A DNA stretch of 64,000 nucleotides, from positions 3,410,001 to 3,474,000 of the forward strand of contig NZ_CP088156.1 of the NCBI RefSeq assembly GCF_021088345.1, in the 5' to 3' direction. The number at the start of each line of letters is the position of its first letter. Position 1 is the stretch's first letter. The notes beneath the pieces were generated by a model. The model did not search any database. It was given only the letters and a program-made list of their open reading frames with translations, and was not told where the DNA came from. Both the position numbers and the translations under genes were made by a program. Source of the stretch: Bradyrhizobium ontarionense. GTDB taxonomy: Bacteria; Pseudomonadota; Alphaproteobacteria; Rhizobiales; Xanthobacteraceae. Positions 37,357-48,454 of the stretch are shown piece after piece.

Positions 37357-37382
<26 letters not shown>
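36015..37382 (-). CDS. hupT: hydrogenase sensor histidine kinase HupT/HoxJ
   Basis: 455 residues, soluble, with a PAS domain at about 72-175, an H-box with His221 (LVAGVAHELNNPISFVYGN) and a C-terminal ATPase (DNGPGIDKDH, GTGLGLWISYG). In related systems HupT/HoxJ interacts through its PAS domain with the H2-sensing HupUV protein and controls the phosphorylation of HoxA/HupR. It is the last gene of the hydrogenase locus and its start overlaps the end of hoxA by 26 bases. Confidence 0.9.
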
Positions 37383-38814
<1,432 letters not shown>

Positions 38815-38822
38815 CACATGTC

Positions 38823-39863
38823 TCAGCAGATCCGCGGCAGCTGCTCGCCCGACAGCCAGTCGACGATGCGGCCACCGCCGAAGCTCGTCGCCATCTGCAC
38901 GAAGCGATGATCGTCGGCAACGGCTTCGCCGATGTCGGCGGCGTCGCGCCCGAGCGGATGCGCCTTCATGGCAGCGAGCACGGCGCCGGCCACATCAGGC
39001 GAAACCACCGCAATCAGCTTGCCCTCGTTGGCAACATTGAGCGGATCGAGGCCGAGCAGCTCGCAGGCCGCCGCGACGGCAGGCTTCACGGGAATGGCGT
39101 CCTCCTGCAGCCGAAAGCCGAGATTGGACTGCTGGGCGATCTCATTCATGGTCGCCGCAAGCCCGCCGCGGGTGGGATCGCGCATCAGGCGCAGGCCGTG
39201 ACCGCCGGCTGCGACCATGTCGGCAACGAGACCGTGCAGAGACGCCGAGTCGGACACGATCTCGGTATCGAAGGTGAGATTCTGCCGCTTCGACATGATC
39301 GCGACGCCGTGATCGCCGAGGCTGCCCGACAACAACACGCGGTCGCCGGGCCTCGCTTTGTCCGCCGACAGGTCCAGGCCGTCCGGAAGCACGCCGACGC
39401 CCGCCGTGGAGATGAAGACGCCATCCGCCTTGCCGCGCTCGACCACCTTGGTGTCGCCGGTGATGATCGGGACTCCCGCTGCGCGCGCCGCCTCGCCCAT
39501 CGAGTCGGCGATCCGCTTCAGGTCCGCGAAGCGGAAGCCCTCCTCGATGATGAAGCTGGCCGAGAGATACAGCGGCCGGGCGCCGGCCATGGCGATGTCG
39601 TTGACGGTGCCGTGCACCGCGAGCGAACCGATATCGCCGCCGGGGAAGAACAGCGGCGACACCACGTAGCCGTCGGTCGTCATCACCATGCGGCCGGCCG
39701 CCACGTCAAAAGCCGATTGATCGTTGCCGCGCGCCAGCCATCCGTTGCCGAACGCCTCATGGAACAGGCCGGAGATCAACTGCGCCATCGCGCGGCCGCC
39801 GGCGCCGTGCGAGAGATCGACGCAGCCGCTTCGCAGGTCGAGCTGGCGCTGATGCATGGTCAT
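38823..39863 (-). CDS. hypE: hydrogenase maturation protein HypE
   Basis: 346 residues from the ATG at 39863, overlapping the hypD stop as ATGA. It has the N-terminal LSHGAGGRAMAQLI, the ATP-binding GNDQSAFDV and GDTKVVERG segments, and ends in PRIC, whose C-terminal Cys carries the thiocarboxamide that HypE dehydrates to the thiocyanate precursor of the nickel-iron site cyanide ligands. It works with HypF, and with HypC/HypD as acceptors. Confidence 0.96.
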   Translation of the reverse strand: MTMHQRQLDLRSGCVDLSHGAGGRAMAQLISGLFHEAFGNGWLARGNDQSAFDVAAGRMVMTTDGYVVSPLFFPGGDIGSLAVHGTVNDIAMAGARPLYLSASFIIEEGFRFADLKRIADSMGEAARAAGVPIITGDTKVVERGKADGVFISTAGVGVLPDGLDLSADKARPGDRVLLSGSLGDHGVAIMSKRQNLTFDTEIVSDSASLHGLVADMVAAGGHGLRLMRDPTRGGLAATMNEIAQQSNLGFRLQEDAIPVKPAVAAACELLGLDPLNVANEGKLIAVVSPDVAGAVLAAMKAHPLGRDAADIGEAVADDHRFVQMATSFGGGRIVDWLSGEQLPRIC

Positions 39864-40987
39864 GACGCGAGCCTCCGCTGATGGTCGCGGAAGCGGCCAT
39901 AGGTCCAATGCGCCGCGCAGGCGCCCTCCGACGACACCATGCAGGAGCCGACCGGCGTCTCCGGCGTGCACGCGTTGCCAAACAGCCGGCAGTCCACCGG
40001 CTTCTTCACGCCGCGCAGGATCGCCGGACATTCGCAGGCCGGATTGTCGGCCACGACCAACTCGGACATGGCGAAGCGCAGCTCGGCGTCGAGATGCGCA
40101 AAGGCGGGCCGCAACTTCAATGCGCTCGACGGAATGCTGCCGAGGCCGCGCCATTCGAACTGATCGCGCAGTTCGAAGATCTCGGCCATCTCGTCGATGG
40201 CGCGCCGGTTGCCGCTGCCGGTAACAGCGCGGCGATACTGGTTCTCGACCTCGTGACGGCCGTCATTGACCTGCTCGATCAACATCAGGATCGCCTGCAT
40301 CATGTCGAGCGGCTCGAAGCCCGCGATCACGACCGGCTTGCCGTCGTCGCGCGCGAACGGCTCATAGGGCGCGGTGCCGATCACCGTGGAAACATGCGCA
40401 GGGCCGACGAAGCCGTCGATCTCGACGGGGTTTTCGCTGTCGAGGATCGCCCGCATCGCCGGCGGCGTCAGCACGTGGTTGCAGAACACACTGAAATTCG
40501 CCAGCTGCTTCTTGTCGGCGAGCCTGACCATCACAGCCGTCGGCGGCGTCGTGGTCTCGAAGCCGATGGCGAAGAACACGACTTCGCGCCCCGGGTTCTG
40601 CTCGGCCAGCGCGATCGCATCCAGCGTCGAATAGACCATGCGGACGTCGGCGCCACGGGCCTTGGCCCGCAGCAGCGAGGATCCGCGCGAGCCCGGCACG
40701 CGCATGAGATCACCATAGACGCAGAGGACGACCTCGGACCGTTCGGCGAGCGCGATCGCCATGTCGATGCGCCCGGCCGGCAGCACGCAGACGGGGCAGC
40801 CCGGCCCGTGGATCATGCGCACGTTGTCCGGCAGCATGTCTTCGAGACCATAGCGGGCGATCGCATGGGTATGCCCGCCACAGAACTCCATGAAGCGATA
40901 GGCTTTGCCGGACTCTGCCTTGGCGCGGATCGCGCGCGCAAGGCCCATCGCGAGCTCCTTGTCGCGATATTCATCAGCATATTTCAT
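39860..40987 (-). CDS. hypD: hydrogenase maturation protein HypD
   Basis: 375 residues, the usual size. Conserved features are FMEFCGGHTHA with the iron-binding Cys near the N-terminus, GPGCPVCVLP, GFETTTPPTA, and the C-terminal cluster cysteines (NPACECPAIL, CRLFGNACTPETPVGSCMVS). HypD carries a 4Fe-4S cluster and, with HypC, assembles the Fe(CN)2CO group. Four-base overlaps with hypC and hypE. Confidence 0.96.
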   Translation of the reverse strand: MKYADEYRDKELAMGLARAIRAKAESGKAYRFMEFCGGHTHAIARYGLEDMLPDNVRMIHGPGCPVCVLPAGRIDMAIALAERSEVVLCVYGDLMRVPGSRGSSLLRAKARGADVRMVYSTLDAIALAEQNPGREVVFFAIGFETTTPPTAVMVRLADKKQLANFSVFCNHVLTPPAMRAILDSENPVEIDGFVGPAHVSTVIGTAPYEPFARDDGKPVVIAGFEPLDMMQAILMLIEQVNDGRHEVENQYRRAVTGSGNRRAIDEMAEIFELRDQFEWRGLGSIPSSALKLRPAFAHLDAELRFAMSELVVADNPACECPAILRGVKKPVDCRLFGNACTPETPVGSCMVSSEGACAAHWTYGRFRDHQRRLAS

Positions 40988-41220
40988 GGCCGCGCCTCCA
41001 CGGGTTCCACTCCCATCTGCCGGAGCAGGTCGAGCGTCTCGCGCGCCTCCTCCGGATTGATCTTGGCCAGCGCATGGCCGACATGAAGGATGACGTAGTC
41101 GCCGACGGTGATCTCCTCGATCAGCGCGACCGAGACTTCCTTGCTGACGCCATCGATCGAGACGATCGCCATGTCGTCAGGCAGGAGCTTGATCACCTCG
41201 GCAGGAATGGCCAGGCACAT
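40984..41220 (-). CDS. hypC: hydrogenase maturation chaperone HypC
   Basis: 78 residues beginning MCLAIPAEV; the N-terminal Cys2 is the iron-carrying ligand in this family. It escorts the iron complex from HypD to the large subunit precursor. It overlaps hypF and hypD by ATGA junctions. A second family member, hupF, lies at 48137-48427. Confidence 0.95.
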   Translation of the reverse strand: MCLAIPAEVIKLLPDDMAIVSIDGVSKEVSVALIEEITVGDYVILHVGHALAKINPEEARETLDLLRQMGVEPVEARP

Positions 41221-43487
41221 CAGACGAACCCTCCGGAAGTTAGACCCTGTTGAGTAATCTGCAGTCCGGCGACCCAGGCCTGCCCGAGGCTCAAGCCGCC
41301 GTCATTGACCGGCAGTTGGCGCGGCAGCAGCGCATCGAGGCCGGCCGCTCGGCAGCCGCGCACGATCTGTTCTGCCAGATGCGCATTGAGGAAGCAGCCG
41401 CCGCTCAGCACGACGGTGCCGATGCCGGTCGCACGCGAAGCATCCGCAACCCAGTCGACGCAGGCCGCGGCCAAGGTGCCGTGAAACAGGCCGGCGGCTT
41501 CGACCGCATCGAGATCGCGCGCGGCCAGATGCGCGAGCAGAGGCCGCAGCGACAGCACGCCCTCGATGACCGTCCAGCCCCGCGCCAGTACCGCCGGTTC
41601 ACGTACCAGCGCCTCGAGCTTCATGGCCGCCTCGCCTTCATAGCTCTGGACCATGCTCACACCGAGCAGGCCGGCGACGGCGTCGAACAGGCGACCGGCG
41701 CTGGTCGTGACCGGCGTGTCCGCGCGATCCAGCAGCATGGGCAGATGCCGAGCCTGGGGCTGGCCGGCGAAGCACGACGCAATGTCCCCGCCCCGCCCGA
41801 TGTCATGCAGCAGCGCCGCGGCCATGCGCCACGGCTCGCGCGCGGCGCGATCGCCACCCGGCATCTTCAATGGCGCGAGATGGCCGAGGCGACGGAAGCC
41901 TGCGCCGTCGCACAGCAGGAGCTCGCCGCCCCACGCGCCGCCGTCGCTGCCATAACCGTAGCCATCGAGCACGAGGCCGAGCGCAGGACCGGCTACCCCA
42001 TGCTCGGCGATGACGGACGCCGCATGTGCATGATGATGCTGCACGGGCACCATAGGGAGACCGCGGCCTTGTGCGAACCGCGTCGAAGCCATGTCGGGAT
42101 GCATGTCATGCGCGATCGCGACCGGTTCGACATCGAGAATGGAGGTGAGGTGACGGATCGTCTCCTCGAAGAAGCGGACGGCCTGTGCGGTGTCGAGATC
42201 GCCGATGTGCTGGGACACGAACGCCTCGTCGCCGCGCGTCACCGTCACCGTCGCCTTCAGATGAGCGCCGACCGCAAGTATTGGCGGCATGGACCGCGCA
42301 AGACGGATCGGTTCCGGCACATAGCCGCGGGCGCGCCGAATGAAACGGGGACCGCCGGCGACCATGGCGACCACGGAATCGTCGGCACGAATGACGATGT
42401 CGCGATCGTGCGTGACAATCAGGTCCGCGATATCAGCCAGCGCGGCCAGCGCCTCGTCGTTGTCGGTCAAGAGCGGCTCGCCGCTCGGATTGGCGCTGGT
42501 GCAGACCAGCGCCCAGCCCCTCTCACCCGCGGCTCCGCCGCGCGCAGCGAGCGCGTGAAAGATCAGATGATGCAGCGGCGCGACGGGCAGCATCACGCCG
42601 ATCTTCGCAAGACCCGGCGCAACGGATGGCGCGACATGATGGCGCGATCTCAGCAGCACGATCGGCCGCGCCACCTGCTCCAGCAACGCGCGCGCAGGCG
42701 CATCGATCTCGGCGAGATCGGCGGCGGCATCGGCCGAGGCCAGCATCACGGCGAAGGGCTTGCCGTCGCGCTGCTTGCGCGCGCGCAGGCGCTGGACGAC
42801 GTCATCGCGGCTGCAATCGCACAGCAGCTGGTAGCCACCAAGCCCCTTGATGGCGACGATCTTGCCCTCGGCAAGCGCGGCCGCGACCTCGTCCACTCCA
42901 TGGCTGAGCCGCGGCCCGCAACGCGCGCACGAGATCGCCTCGGCATGAAAGCGGCGGCCGCTCGGATCTTCGTAGTCGGCGCGGCACGCCTCACACATCG
43001 GAAAGCGCTTCATCGCCGTGGTCGCGCGGTCGTAAGGCAGACGTTCGGCAATGGTGAAACGCGGACCGCAATGGGTGCAGTTGACGAAAGGATAGAGATG
43101 GAAGCGGCTGGTCGGATCGAACAGCTCGGCCAGGCAGGCTGCACAGGTGGCTGCGTCCGGCACGATCCGCGTCGTGACGCGCCCGCCCACGCTCTCGGCG
43201 ATCCGGAAGCCCGTGCAGGAATCGGCCACCATCGGCTCGACCGCGATGTCGTCGATGCGCGCCAGTGGTGGTGTCTGCTGCGGCAGAGCCTCGACGAACT
43301 CAGCGACCTCCTCGCCCTCGACCTCAATGACGACGCCATCAGCATCATTGGCGACGAAGCCGCCGAGCCGATAGCGCGTCGCCAGGCCATGGACATAGGG
43401 ACGAAAGCCCACGCCCTGCACGGCGCCGCGGACGCGGAGCCTGAGGCGCGTGTGTTTCGCCGCCAATGTCTGGCCGGGCGCGCTCAT
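41220..43487 (-). CDS. hypF: carbamoyltransferase HypF
   Basis: 755 residues from the ATG at 43487, overlapping the hypB stop as ATGA. Domains in order: acylphosphatase ([18 protein letters not shown], about 15-100), two zinc fingers ([10 protein letters not shown]...[18 protein letters not shown]...CARCGPR), a YrdC-like domain (about 200-370), and a Kae1-like C-terminal domain with HHHAH and [11 protein letters not shown]. It converts carbamoyl phosphate and transfers the carbamoyl group to HypE for cyanide ligand synthesis. Confidence 0.96.
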   Translation of the reverse strand: MSAPGQTLAAKHTRLRLRVRGAVQGVGFRPYVHGLATRYRLGGFVANDADGVVIEVEGEEVAEFVEALPQQTPPLARIDDIAVEPMVADSCTGFRIAESVGGRVTTRIVPDAATCAACLAELFDPTSRFHLYPFVNCTHCGPRFTIAERLPYDRATTAMKRFPMCEACRADYEDPSGRRFHAEAISCARCGPRLSHGVDEVAAALAEGKIVAIKGLGGYQLLCDCSRDDVVQRLRARKQRDGKPFAVMLASADAAADLAEIDAPARALLEQVARPIVLLRSRHHVAPSVAPGLAKIGVMLPVAPLHHLIFHALAARGGAAGERGWALVCTSANPSGEPLLTDNDEALAALADIADLIVTHDRDIVIRADDSVVAMVAGGPRFIRRARGYVPEPIRLARSMPPILAVGAHLKATVTVTRGDEAFVSQHIGDLDTAQAVRFFEETIRHLTSILDVEPVAIAHDMHPDMASTRFAQGRGLPMVPVQHHHAHAASVIAEHGVAGPALGLVLDGYGYGSDGGAWGGELLLCDGAGFRRLGHLAPLKMPGGDRAAREPWRMAAALLHDIGRGGDIASCFAGQPQARHLPMLLDRADTPVTTSAGRLFDAVAGLLGVSMVQSYEGEAAMKLEALVREPAVLARGWTVIEGVLSLRPLLAHLAARDLDAVEAAGLFHGTLAAACVDWVADASRATGIGTVVLSGGCFLNAHLAEQIVRGCRAAGLDALLPRQLPVNDGGLSLGQAWVAGLQITQQGLTSGGFV

Positions 43488-44461
43488 CCCTGCACCGCGC
43501 CCAGCGCGCCCGCCCGCATCTTGTCCGCCTGCTTCCTGATCCAGGCATAGAAGGCCGAGAGGCCTTCGCCCGTCCTGGCCGAGATCGTCAGCACCTCGAT
43601 CTTCGGATTGACGCGGCGGGCATATTCGATCGTCTGCGCCAGGTTGAAATCGAGCACCGGCGCCAGATCGATCTTGTTGATCAGCATCAGCGCCGAGGCT
43701 GCGAACATATCTGGATATTTGAGCGGCTTGTCCTCGCCTTCCGTCGTCGAAAATACGACGATCTTGCAGGCTTCGCCGAGATCGAACGCGGCCGGGCACA
43801 CGAGATTGCCGACATTCTCGATGAACAGCAGCCCGCCGCGCAGCGGCGGCAACCGGCCATAGGCCTCGCCGACCATGGCCGCATCGAGATGGCAGCCCTT
43901 GCCGGTGTTGATCTGGATCGCCGGCACGCCAGTGGCCCGGATGCGCTCGGCATCGTTGGAGGTCTGCTGGTCACCTTCGATCACCGCGACGGGCCGGCTC
44001 TGCTTGAGATCGGAGACGGCGCGAACCAGCAGCGAGGTCTTGCCGGCGCCGGGGCTGGAAACCAAGTTGAACGCCAGCACGTCGTGGGCGGCGAAACGTG
44101 CGCGGTTCTCGGCCGCGAGACGGTTGTTCTTGCCGAGAATGTCGCGCTCGATCTGGATGATGCGCCCGCTGGAGAGACCGGCGATTTCCTGGCCCGCGGG
44201 GTTCACCGAGCAGTCGATGCGGTCGACGGCGGCGTGGTCGTGATGATGATCATGCGCATGGCCGTGATCATGGTCGTCATGGCCATGATGATGGTGACCG
44301 TGATCGTGGTCGTGATGATGGTCGCCATGATGGTGATGGTGTCCGGACTGATCATGACTGTGATCATGTCCGTGCGCATGATGATGCTCGCCGTGATCGT
44401 GATGATGATCGCCATCCTCGATGGAGGACTTGCCGTCACTGCAGCCACACACCGTGCACAT
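43484..44461 (-). CDS. hypB: hydrogenase nickel-incorporation GTPase HypB with long His-rich region
   Basis: 325 residues from the ATG at 44461, which overlaps the hypA stop as TAATG. It starts MCTVCGCSD (the CxxCGC high-affinity nickel site), continues with a region of about 60 residues containing 34 His alternating with Asp and Gly (about residues 18-78), and then the GTPase domain with [10 protein letters not shown] (P-loop), GDQQT and NKIDLA. HypB inserts nickel with HypA; the His-rich part stores nickel, as in the nickelins of Bradyrhizobium. The His stretch is encoded by cat/gat-rich repeats at about 44225-44410. Confidence 0.96.
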   Translation of the reverse strand: MCTVCGCSDGKSSIEDGDHHHDHGEHHHAHGHDHSHDQSGHHHHHGDHHHDHDHGHHHHGHDDHDHGHAHDHHHDHAAVDRIDCSVNPAGQEIAGLSSGRIIQIERDILGKNNRLAAENRARFAAHDVLAFNLVSSPGAGKTSLLVRAVSDLKQSRPVAVIEGDQQTSNDAERIRATGVPAIQINTGKGCHLDAAMVGEAYGRLPPLRGGLLFIENVGNLVCPAAFDLGEACKIVVFSTTEGEDKPLKYPDMFAASALMLINKIDLAPVLDFNLAQTIEYARRVNPKIEVLTISARTGEGLSAFYAWIRKQADKMRAGALGAVQG

Positions 44462-44802
44462 TACTCGACCTCCAGCTCCTTGACCCGCATGTCTTCCCCG
44501 CCCGTGACCTGCAGCTGATGACTGCCGCAGGCTGGACATGGCGCGTAGCGTTGGCTGATGCCGACGCTGCGCGAGCAGCCGAGGCACCACGCCGTGCCCG
44601 GCTGTTCGATGATCTCGAGCGCAGCCCCCTGCAACAGGGTCTTTGCCGTCACCGCCTCGAAACAGAACCGCAGCGCGTCCGGCGCGACATGGCTGAGCGC
44701 ACCGATCTCGAGCCACACGGTCTTCACCTTGGCGAAGGCGCCCTTGCGTGCCTCCTGCTCGACGATCTCGACGATGCCCTCGCACAGCGCCATCTCATGC
44801 AT
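44461..44802 (-). CDS. hypA: hydrogenase nickel-incorporation protein HypA
   Basis: 113 residues beginning [10 protein letters not shown]; the N-terminal Met-His-Glu binds nickel. Two Cys pairs (AWCLGC and PCPACG) form the zinc site. It delivers nickel to the large subunit together with HypB. The start lies eight bases inside hupK and the stop overlaps hypB. Confidence 0.95.
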   Translation of the reverse strand: MHEMALCEGIVEIVEQEARKGAFAKVKTVWLEIGALSHVAPDALRFCFEAVTAKTLLQGAALEIIEQPGTAWCLGCSRSVGISQRYAPCPACGSHQLQVTGGEDMRVKELEVE

Positions 44803-45886
44803 CGGCCATCTCCTGGAACGCCAGGTGGTAGCCGACGCAAGGATCGAACGAACCGACCATGGCGTCGACGGCGTCGCGATCTGCGGCGCCGCGTAACGCA
44901 GCCCCGATCAGGCTCTTCACGACCGGACCCCGCGGGTGAAAATTCCATTCCGTCGGCGCGAGAAATTCGAATCCTGCGACGCGCCCTTGTTCGTCCAGTT
45001 CGATCACGTGATGAAGCCGGCCGCGCGCGCATTCGACCGCTGCGGCGCCACGTCGCGGACCGAGCGCATAGCTTGCAACGGCTTCGACCATGTCGTTCTC
45101 CGTCTCGCCGGCCTCGATCCAGCGCAGCAGCGCTGCTATTTCGGCAATCCTGGCAGACAGGCGCGCAGCAGGATCGGCTCGGGTCACGCCATGGCCTACC
45201 GCACGGCGTGCCCAGACCCCTGTCTCCGGAAACCGGCCGTCGAGTTCGGGGACTTGCGCGAATGCGGCGCCGGCGTCGATCAGCAGGGTGACGATCGCGC
45301 GATCGTCGGCCGCCGACAGGAAGCACGGATCAGCCGGCATGTGTCTCCATCCTCCGTCATCAGCAGCTCTCCGGGCCGACGCCATCGTTGCTGCGAGCGG
45401 CGTCCCCGGCAAGACCGGCTCCGCTGCCGAGCCTATGCCCAGAGCCTCCAGGCCCATCTTGATCTGAGACAAGGTTTCGGAGCGAGCCCGCCCGCGCGCG
45501 AATTCGGCCTGCAGCGGCGCGAGCGCCCGCAACAGATTCTGTGCCACCTGCAACGTGTCGCGATCCCCGGCAAACCGTCCGAGCACGAGGCCGCGCAGCA
45601 ATTCCGCAAAGCGCTCGAAGGCCACCGCCGCGGCGCGGCGCCGGCGCGGCGCCGGCATGGCCTGCTCGCCGTGCGCTGCTTCGATCGCGGAAAGACACGC
45701 GACCTGGTGCGCGACGCCGCAGAGCGAGAACAGCCGCGGCAAGGTCGTGAGCAGCGTTTCGGCCGGCTTGCCGGCGAACAGCCTGCCGATCGGCGGCCTC
45801 GTCCGCGGCTGGATGCCGACGCTCACGATCGCCCGATCCGCGACGGACAGCGTGAGGTCGATCCGGTTGCGAAAGGCGATCGTCAT
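44795..45886 (-). CDS. hupK: hydrogenase assembly protein HupK
   Basis: 363 residues. HupK is a degenerate relative of the large subunit: the C-terminus retains FDPCVGYHLAFQ, reminiscent of the DPC-x2-C-x2-H nickel motif of HupL but with only one Cys, and PRGPVVKSLIGAA and the N-terminal segments are divergent. It is thought to act as a scaffold for the Fe(CN)2CO group during HupL maturation. ATGA overlap with hupJ; short overlap with hypA. Confidence 0.88.
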   Translation of the reverse strand: MTIAFRNRIDLTLSVADRAIVSVGIQPRTRPPIGRLFAGKPAETLLTTLPRLFSLCGVAHQVACLSAIEAAHGEQAMPAPRRRRAAAVAFERFAELLRGLVLGRFAGDRDTLQVAQNLLRALAPLQAEFARGRARSETLSQIKMGLEALGIGSAAEPVLPGTPLAATMASARRAADDGGWRHMPADPCFLSAADDRAIVTLLIDAGAAFAQVPELDGRFPETGVWARRAVGHGVTRADPAARLSARIAEIAALLRWIEAGETENDMVEAVASYALGPRRGAAAVECARGRLHHVIELDEQGRVAGFEFLAPTEWNFHPRGPVVKSLIGAALRGAADRDAVDAMVGSFDPCVGYHLAFQEMADA

Positions 45887-46392
45887 GCCCGGCTCTCGGT
45901 GAGCGTGCCGCGCAGGAAGGCGCGACGATCGATGGCGCTCGACACCTTCCCCGCCTGCGTCGGCTCCGGCTCTTCGCTGGGCGGCGTGACCAGCGCATTG
46001 AGCGCCGCTTCGGCAGCGACACGCGCGGCCGCCATGTCCTCGAACTCGAACATCGGCGAAAACAATGAGCAGCTGGCGATGCGCCCGATGCCGGCGACGT
46101 CGCCGAGCGTGAATTCGAATGCGCCGGCGGGCAGGTCTACGATCAGGGACCCAGCCGCTGTCGCCGCATCGGCCGGCACGACCACGTTCATGAACCAGGG
46201 CGTGATCATGATCCCCATCATGCGGCCGCGAAACTCCGCAAATCCGACCGGCTCGACCTCGAGCGCGTCGTGGTAGATCGGCAGCTCACGCATGACGCGC
46301 TCGCCGATGTCGCGATAGGCGACGGCCAGTTGTTGCCCCCAGGCGGCCGCGGCCGCATCCGGCGTGCTGTGCGCGGCCGCGAGCTCGCTCAT
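45883..46392 (-). CDS. hupJ: hydrogenase assembly protein HupJ
   Basis: 169 residues from the ATG at 46392, overlapping the hupI stop as ATGA. It has the HupJ pattern with RELPIYHDALEVEPVGF near the N-terminus, MMGIMITPWFMNVVV, and FSPMFEFEDMAAARVAAEAAL near the C-terminus, followed by AFLRGTL. The exact role is unknown; it is required for hydrogenase assembly in rhizobia. Confidence 0.88.
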   Translation of the reverse strand: MSELAAAHSTPDAAAAAWGQQLAVAYRDIGERVMRELPIYHDALEVEPVGFAEFRGRMMGIMITPWFMNVVVPADAATAAGSLIVDLPAGAFEFTLGDVAGIGRIASCSLFSPMFEFEDMAAARVAAEAALNALVTPPSEEPEPTQAGKVSSAIDRRAFLRGTLTESRA

Positions 46393-46601
46393 GACTCGAT
46401 CACCATGAACTTCGCCTTCGGCGCGTCGCAGTTCGGGCAATGCCACTCGTCCGGCAGCGCGGAGAACGGGGTGCCCGGCGCGATCTGCGCCACCACATCG
46501 CCCTCGGCCGGGTCATAGCGCGTCCAGCAGATCCCGCACTCCAACAGCACGTCGTCAGCGAGATCGCTGCGGACACCGAAATTCTCGAAGCCTCCGGTCA
46601 T
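46389..46601 (-). CDS. hupI: rubredoxin-type protein HupI
   Basis: 70 residues with two Cys-x2-Cys pairs ([10 protein letters not shown] and [10 protein letters not shown]) that bind a single iron. HupI is a rubredoxin specific to hup clusters, suggested to help protect or assemble the hydrogenase cluster in the presence of oxygen. It overlaps hupH and hupJ by ATGA junctions. Confidence 0.95.
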   Translation of the reverse strand: MTGGFENFGVRSDLADDVLLECGICWTRYDPAEGDVVAQIAPGTPFSALPDEWHCPNCDAPKAKFMVIES

Positions 46602-47461
46602 GCGAAATAGGCCTCGATGATCTGCTGCAGCCGCTCGGCGGAATCCTCGAAGTCCTCGGCGGCGGCGAGCGCGACCACCGGCACGCCGCCGACTTCGAGC
46701 GTATCGAGGATGATCGTGTCCATCGCATTGAAGAACTGCACCGACCAGACATGGCGGATGCCGGTCGCAAGCACGCGGCAGGTGCCGTAACCACGCGACA
46801 TCAACTGGATCGGGCCGTTGCCGAGGGTCTCCTGGAGGAAGCTCATGTCCGCGGCGCTCATCGGCAACAGCGTGAAATTGATGGTCTGCGCCCGCACGCC
46901 AGGCCGCCAGGCGAGCGCGCGCTCGCGGATCTCGGCAAGCACCGGCAGCGCGTTCATCGTGCCCTCGGGCGCGGGACCGATGACGATGTCGGTGGCGGTC
47001 AGATCGGCCGCCGCGCGCGCGACGATCTCCGGAATGGAGCCGATCTCGACGTAGTCGTGACGCTCGTCCGCTTCCAGCCGCACCCGCCAGATGCCGGCCA
47101 GCACCGACTCCTGGATCTGAGCGAGCGTCCCGTCGGGCAGCGCCACGACGCCGGCGACCTCGCCCTCGCCCAGCACGTCGTCGATCAGCCGACGCTCGAG
47201 ATCGTTGAGGCCCGCGAGCCGGAACAATTGCGTCGGCGCGTCGACCGTCTGCGTTGCGATGGCCGATGCAATCGTCGACAGCAGCTCGACCGCGCGCGGG
47301 CAGCTGCGCGCCAGCGCTTCCGAGTCCAGCGAGGCCAGCTTGGCCAGCGCCCCCGAGGCGGTCAGCCCCTTATGGGAGCTATCAAGCGCCTCCTCCCCGA
47401 TCGGGAAAATGTTGACGGGCTGCTCGGCTCCTTCCGGCGCAATCCAGAATCCCGGCTTCAT
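46598..47461 (-). CDS. hupH: hydrogenase assembly protein HupH (HyaF-like)
   Basis: 287 residues from the ATG at 47461, overlapping the hupG stop as ATGA; the longer open frame upstream is inside hupG. Beginning [11 protein letters not shown], it contains [22 protein letters not shown] and [20 protein letters not shown], as in HupH/HyaF proteins, which assist small subunit maturation. Confidence 0.9.
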   Translation of the reverse strand: MKPGFWIAPEGAEQPVNIFPIGEEALDSSHKGLTASGALAKLASLDSEALARSCPRAVELLSTIASAIATQTVDAPTQLFRLAGLNDLERRLIDDVLGEGEVAGVVALPDGTLAQIQESVLAGIWRVRLEADERHDYVEIGSIPEIVARAAADLTATDIVIGPAPEGTMNALPVLAEIRERALAWRPGVRAQTINFTLLPMSAADMSFLQETLGNGPIQLMSRGYGTCRVLATGIRHVWSVQFFNAMDTIILDTLEVGGVPVVALAAAEDFEDSAERLQQIIEAYFA

Positions 47462-47904
47462 CGCTCGGCTCCCGCAGACTGGTGAACTGGGACGATGCTG
47501 GCGACGACCGTCGCAGTCGCGCCCAGCGGTCGGTCGATCAGCCGCGAGATGCGATCGACATAAACAGACCAGTCCTGGATCTTCGCGATCAGGCCGAGCG
47601 TATCGGCTCCGCGACACAGGATCAGGCTTGGCTGCACGCGCACGCCGAACCGCGTCCCGAGTTCGGCCTCCGCCTCGCGCGCGATCACGGCGCCGCGCAG
47701 CCGGTCTTGAAAGGCCGCGATCAGCTCAGGCAGGACGACGGCGACGTCGAGCGCCTCCGGGAAGCGCAAGGGGTCGCCGGCCGACAGCAGCACCGCGACC
47801 GCACCGGCACGGTGGGTTTCGGCGAGAAGACCATCGACGGTGCCGACATCGACCTCCGGCAGACCGCCTCGCATGCGTGCGGGACCACGCTGCTGCATTT
47901 CCAT
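47458..47904 (-). CDS. hupG: hydrogenase chaperone HupG (HyaE-like, thioredoxin fold)
   Basis: 148 residues from the ATG at 47904, seven bases after AAGGA; the frame upstream to 47955 passes through the likely transcription start and is not used. It has the HupG/HyaE pattern ([20 protein letters not shown]) without thioredoxin active-site cysteines. It binds the small subunit precursor and acts as a Tat proof-reading chaperone. First gene of the accessory operon behind a sigma-54 promoter. Confidence 0.9.
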   Translation of the reverse strand: MEMQQRGPARMRGGLPEVDVGTVDGLLAETHRAGAVAVLLSAGDPLRFPEALDVAVVLPELIAAFQDRLRGAVIAREAEAELGTRFGVRVQPSLILCRGADTLGLIAKIQDWSVYVDRISRLIDRPLGATATVVASIVPVHQSAGAER

Positions 47905-47950
47905 GGACGTTCCTTCCTGACCAGTTATTGTTACCGGGTTCTGAATGAAC

Positions 47951-47966
47951 AGCAATCAACGTGCCA
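47951..47966 (-). promoter_or_regulatory. sigma-54 (-24/-12) promoter of hupG-hyp operon
   Basis: On the minus strand the sequence TGGCACGTTGATTGCT is a near-perfect RpoN promoter (TGGCACG-N4-TTGCT). Transcription would start at about 47939, giving a 35-base leader to hupG. Its activator should be HoxA, encoded at the end of the same operon. Confidence 0.88.
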
Positions 47967-48136
47967 GATGAGGCGGCTTTGATCGCCCCAAACAACCGAC
48001 TGTAATTTCAGCAGTATTTTAGAGGTCCGAAAGCCGCACCGGAAATCGAAAAGTTAATTTCCAGTCGAGGCCTGGTAATTTTATTTCCGTATGGAAAGTT
48101 CGTTTCCGATAGGCACAGCAGGTAACGGGCGGCGGA
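47967..48136. other. AT-rich spacer between hupF and the hupG promoter
   Basis: 170 bases without a gene, containing several ttaatttcc/ggaaa blocks that can pair (about 48030-48110). This is where activator and IHF sites for the hupG promoter would lie; no exact IHF consensus was found by eye. Confidence 0.4.
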
Positions 48137-48427
48137 CTATCGCAGGTGGTCCGGCAATTCCGGCTCACGCCCGATCAGGTCGGCGAAGAACTCGTCGCAA
48201 GAATTACCGTTCATCGCGGCCTGCAGCCCCCGCAGCGCTTCGGCGATCAGCCTGGCCTCTTCGTCATCGAGCAGACGAACGGCGTCATCGAGATAGACCA
48301 GCACCTTGGCGCCGACCGGCGGCTTGTCGAGCAGCATCACCGAGACGCGGCGCTCTTCGCCGGCGAAGCTGCACAGCGCGGAGACGCCATCGGTCTCCAC
48401 GATCGTCATCGGCAGGCCCAGGCACAT
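48137..48427 (-). CDS. hupF: hydrogenase chaperone HupF (HypC family)
   Basis: 96 residues beginning MCLGLPMTIVE, with the family Cys2 and a C-terminal extension of about 20 residues relative to HypC (CDEFFADLIGREPELPD). HupF acts on the large subunit and stabilises it in oxygen in rhizobia. Last gene of hupSLCDF. Confidence 0.93.
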   Translation of the reverse strand: MCLGLPMTIVETDGVSALCSFAGEERRVSVMLLDKPPVGAKVLVYLDDAVRLLDDEEARLIAEALRGLQAAMNGNSCDEFFADLIGREPELPDHLR

Positions 48428-48454
48428 GACGGACTCCCCTCGCAGCGCCGGCGG

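Noticed and set aside
41250..43550. 766-codon open frame antisense to hypF
   Set aside because: Same high-GC shadow effect; no ribosome site and no recognisable motif.
44225..44410. cat/gat triplet tract as a microsatellite or CRISPR-like array
   Set aside because: It is the coding sequence of the HypB His-rich domain, in frame, with irregular units and no spacers.
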